6,320 nucleotides of DNA. Origin: JANLQX01 sp031418775 (GTDB lineage Bacteria; Actinomycetota; Acidimicrobiia; Acidimicrobiales; JANYDT01). Shown piece by piece: positions 5,763-6,320 of the stretch. The stretch is from NCBI GenBank assembly GCA_031418775.1, contig JANOJN010000250.1, forward strand, positions 1-6,320, read 5' to 3'. Within the stretch, counting starts at the first letter, position 1; each line of letters begins with the position of its first letter. The notes under the pieces are model-generated. The model saw nothing but the letters and a program-made list of their open reading frames with translations. It did no database searches and was not told where the DNA came from. The translations under genes and the position numbers were made by a program.

Positions 5763-6233
5763 ATGTCGGACTTCCACAACTTGACCATGCCGTCGATCTC
5801 CGGCGAGGAGGTGAGCTTCGAGCGCTACAACGGCCAGGTCAACCTGATCGTCAATGTAGCGAGCAAATGAGGCCTTACCCCTCAGTACGCAGGTCTGCGT
5901 ACCCTGTTTGAGACGAACAAAGCGGCTGGCTTCAACGTGCTCGCCTTCCCATGCAATCAGTTCGCCGGCCAAGAGCCCGGCACCGACGCGGAGATCCTGG
6001 AGTTCGCCACGTCGACCTACGACGTGACGTTCCCGATGTTCTCCAAGATCGAGGTCAACGGCGAAGGCGCCGCCGATCTCTACAAGTGGCTGAAGGCCGA
6101 AGCGCCCGACCATGGCGACATCGCCTGGAACTTCGAGAAGTTCCTCGTCGATCGTTCCGGCCAGGTCGTGGCCCGCTTCCCACCCCCGACCACACCCGAG
6201 GCCATCGGCGAAGAACTGGTCAAGTACCTGTAG
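5763..6233 (+). CDS. gpx: Selenocysteine-containing glutathione peroxidase (TGA read as Sec)
   Basis: A 156-aa thioredoxin-fold peroxidase that reduces hydrogen and organic hydroperoxides. The frame from ATG 5763 runs to TAG 6231 with a single in-frame TGA (5868-5870, residue 36). That codon is exactly the catalytic position: NVASK-U36-GLTPQY, where E. coli BtuE has NVASKCGLTPQY. The rest of the active site is intact: Gln66 in FPCNQF and Trp122-Asn123 in WNFEKFLVD. Homology continues across the TGA without a shift, and TTFPMFSKIEVNGEG-like residues (85-102) match BtuE. The resolving Cys of thioredoxin-dependent homologues is absent (ATSTYDVTFP); Cys64 is the only cysteine. The protein lacks the ~25-aa insert that BtuE carries before WNF. 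A SECIS-like hairpin follows the TGA. Sec insertion needs selA/B/C/D elsewhere in the genome. A nonsense-mutated Cys form is the alternative, less likely given the hairpin. Confidence 0.9.
5868..5915 (+). promoter_or_regulatory. Bacterial SECIS element following the UGA
   Basis: GTACGCAG (5885-5892) and CTGCGTAC (5895-5902) are perfect complements around GT (5893-5894). In RNA this gives at least a 6-bp stem with an AGGUCU apex. An outer CTCA (5881-5884) can pair with TGAG (5909-5912) across an internal loop. The apical decamer GCAGGUCUGC is the same as in the E. coli fdhF SECIS, where the loop GU contacts SelB (recalled, not searched). There are 22 nt between the UGA and the loop GU, within the usual range for bacterial SECIS. 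It is both coding sequence and recoding signal. Confidence 0.85.
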
Positions 6234-6248
6234 AACCCGAGGAGTTGT

Positions 6249-6320
6249 GGGGGGGGGGGGGGGGAGGGGGGGGCGGAAGACCCCCCACACGAGGGGGGGG
6301 GGGGTGGGGGGGGGGGGGGG
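6249..6320. other. G-homopolymer tract, probable assembly or sequencing artefact
   Basis: From 6249 to the end the sequence is almost all G, broken only by single A, C and T bases and one GGAAGACCCCCCACACGA stretch. Runs of pure G are typical of dark-cycle base calls in two-colour sequencing carried into a contig end. It should not be read as biology. Any terminator of the peroxidase gene is therefore lost. Confidence 0.8.

Noticed and set aside
5868..5870. TGA as a disabling nonsense mutation making the peroxidase a pseudogene
   Set aside because: It sits at exactly the catalytic residue, is followed by a perfect SECIS-like hairpin, and both flanks keep all active-site residues without frameshifts.
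5711..5911. GTG-started frame overlapping the peroxidase start in another frame
   Set aside because: Out of frame with the peroxidase homology and lacking its own ribosome binding site or recognisable domain.
6241..6320. Possible G-quadruplex or hairpin terminator at the end
   Set aside because: The homopolymer pattern at a sequence end is better explained as an artefact.
1..6320. CRISPR array, tRNA or rRNA genes
   Set aside because: No regularly spaced repeats, and no tRNA or rRNA sequence recognised on either strand.

Overview
This is a high-GC fragment with strong third-position G/C bias, near-leaderless starts and two LLM-class (F420-type) oxidoreductases. Together these suggest an actinobacterium, perhaps of the Acidimicrobiia type; that is inference, as no rRNA or marker gene is present. 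The fragment opens inside a gene and ends in a poly-G tract that looks artefactual, so it is probably a whole contig or the end of one.

Positions 2-4992 hold a same-strand catabolic or modification cluster: a 5'-truncated LLM-class oxidoreductase, a complete second LLM-class oxidoreductase, a cytochrome P450, an SDR dehydrogenase resembling DHRS1 (coupled to the P450 by an ATGA overlap), and an enoyl-CoA hydratase/isomerase-family protein. Two flavin/F420 redox enzymes, a monooxygenase, an alcohol dehydrogenase and a crotonase fold fit oxidation of a lipid, sterol or terpenoid-like substrate followed by CoA-thioester steps. The substrate cannot be read from the sequence.

The SDR-hydratase gap (3990-4140) is almost exactly filled by a 147-bp element with near-perfect terminal inverted repeats, flanked by TA dinucleotides and folding back on itself. 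It looks like a MITE that inserted into a tightly packed operon. Removing it leaves the SDR stop codon intact and puts the hydratase ATG two bases after that stop.

Positions 5014-5617 hold a type II toxin-antitoxin pair: a ribbon-helix-helix antitoxin overlapping a MazF/PemK-type toxin by 4 nt, behind a strong inverted-repeat operator and a -10 box placed for a leaderless mRNA.

Positions 5763-6233 encode a glutathione peroxidase that conventional ORF calling splits in two. An in-frame TGA (5868-5870) sits exactly at the catalytic position in NVASK-U-GLT. It is followed 22 nt later by the GU of a stem-loop whose apex, GCAGGUCUGC, is the same as that of the E. coli fdhF SECIS as I recall it. 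This is best read as a bacterial selenoprotein, the most notable item here. The last ~72 bases are G-homopolymer with a few interruptions.
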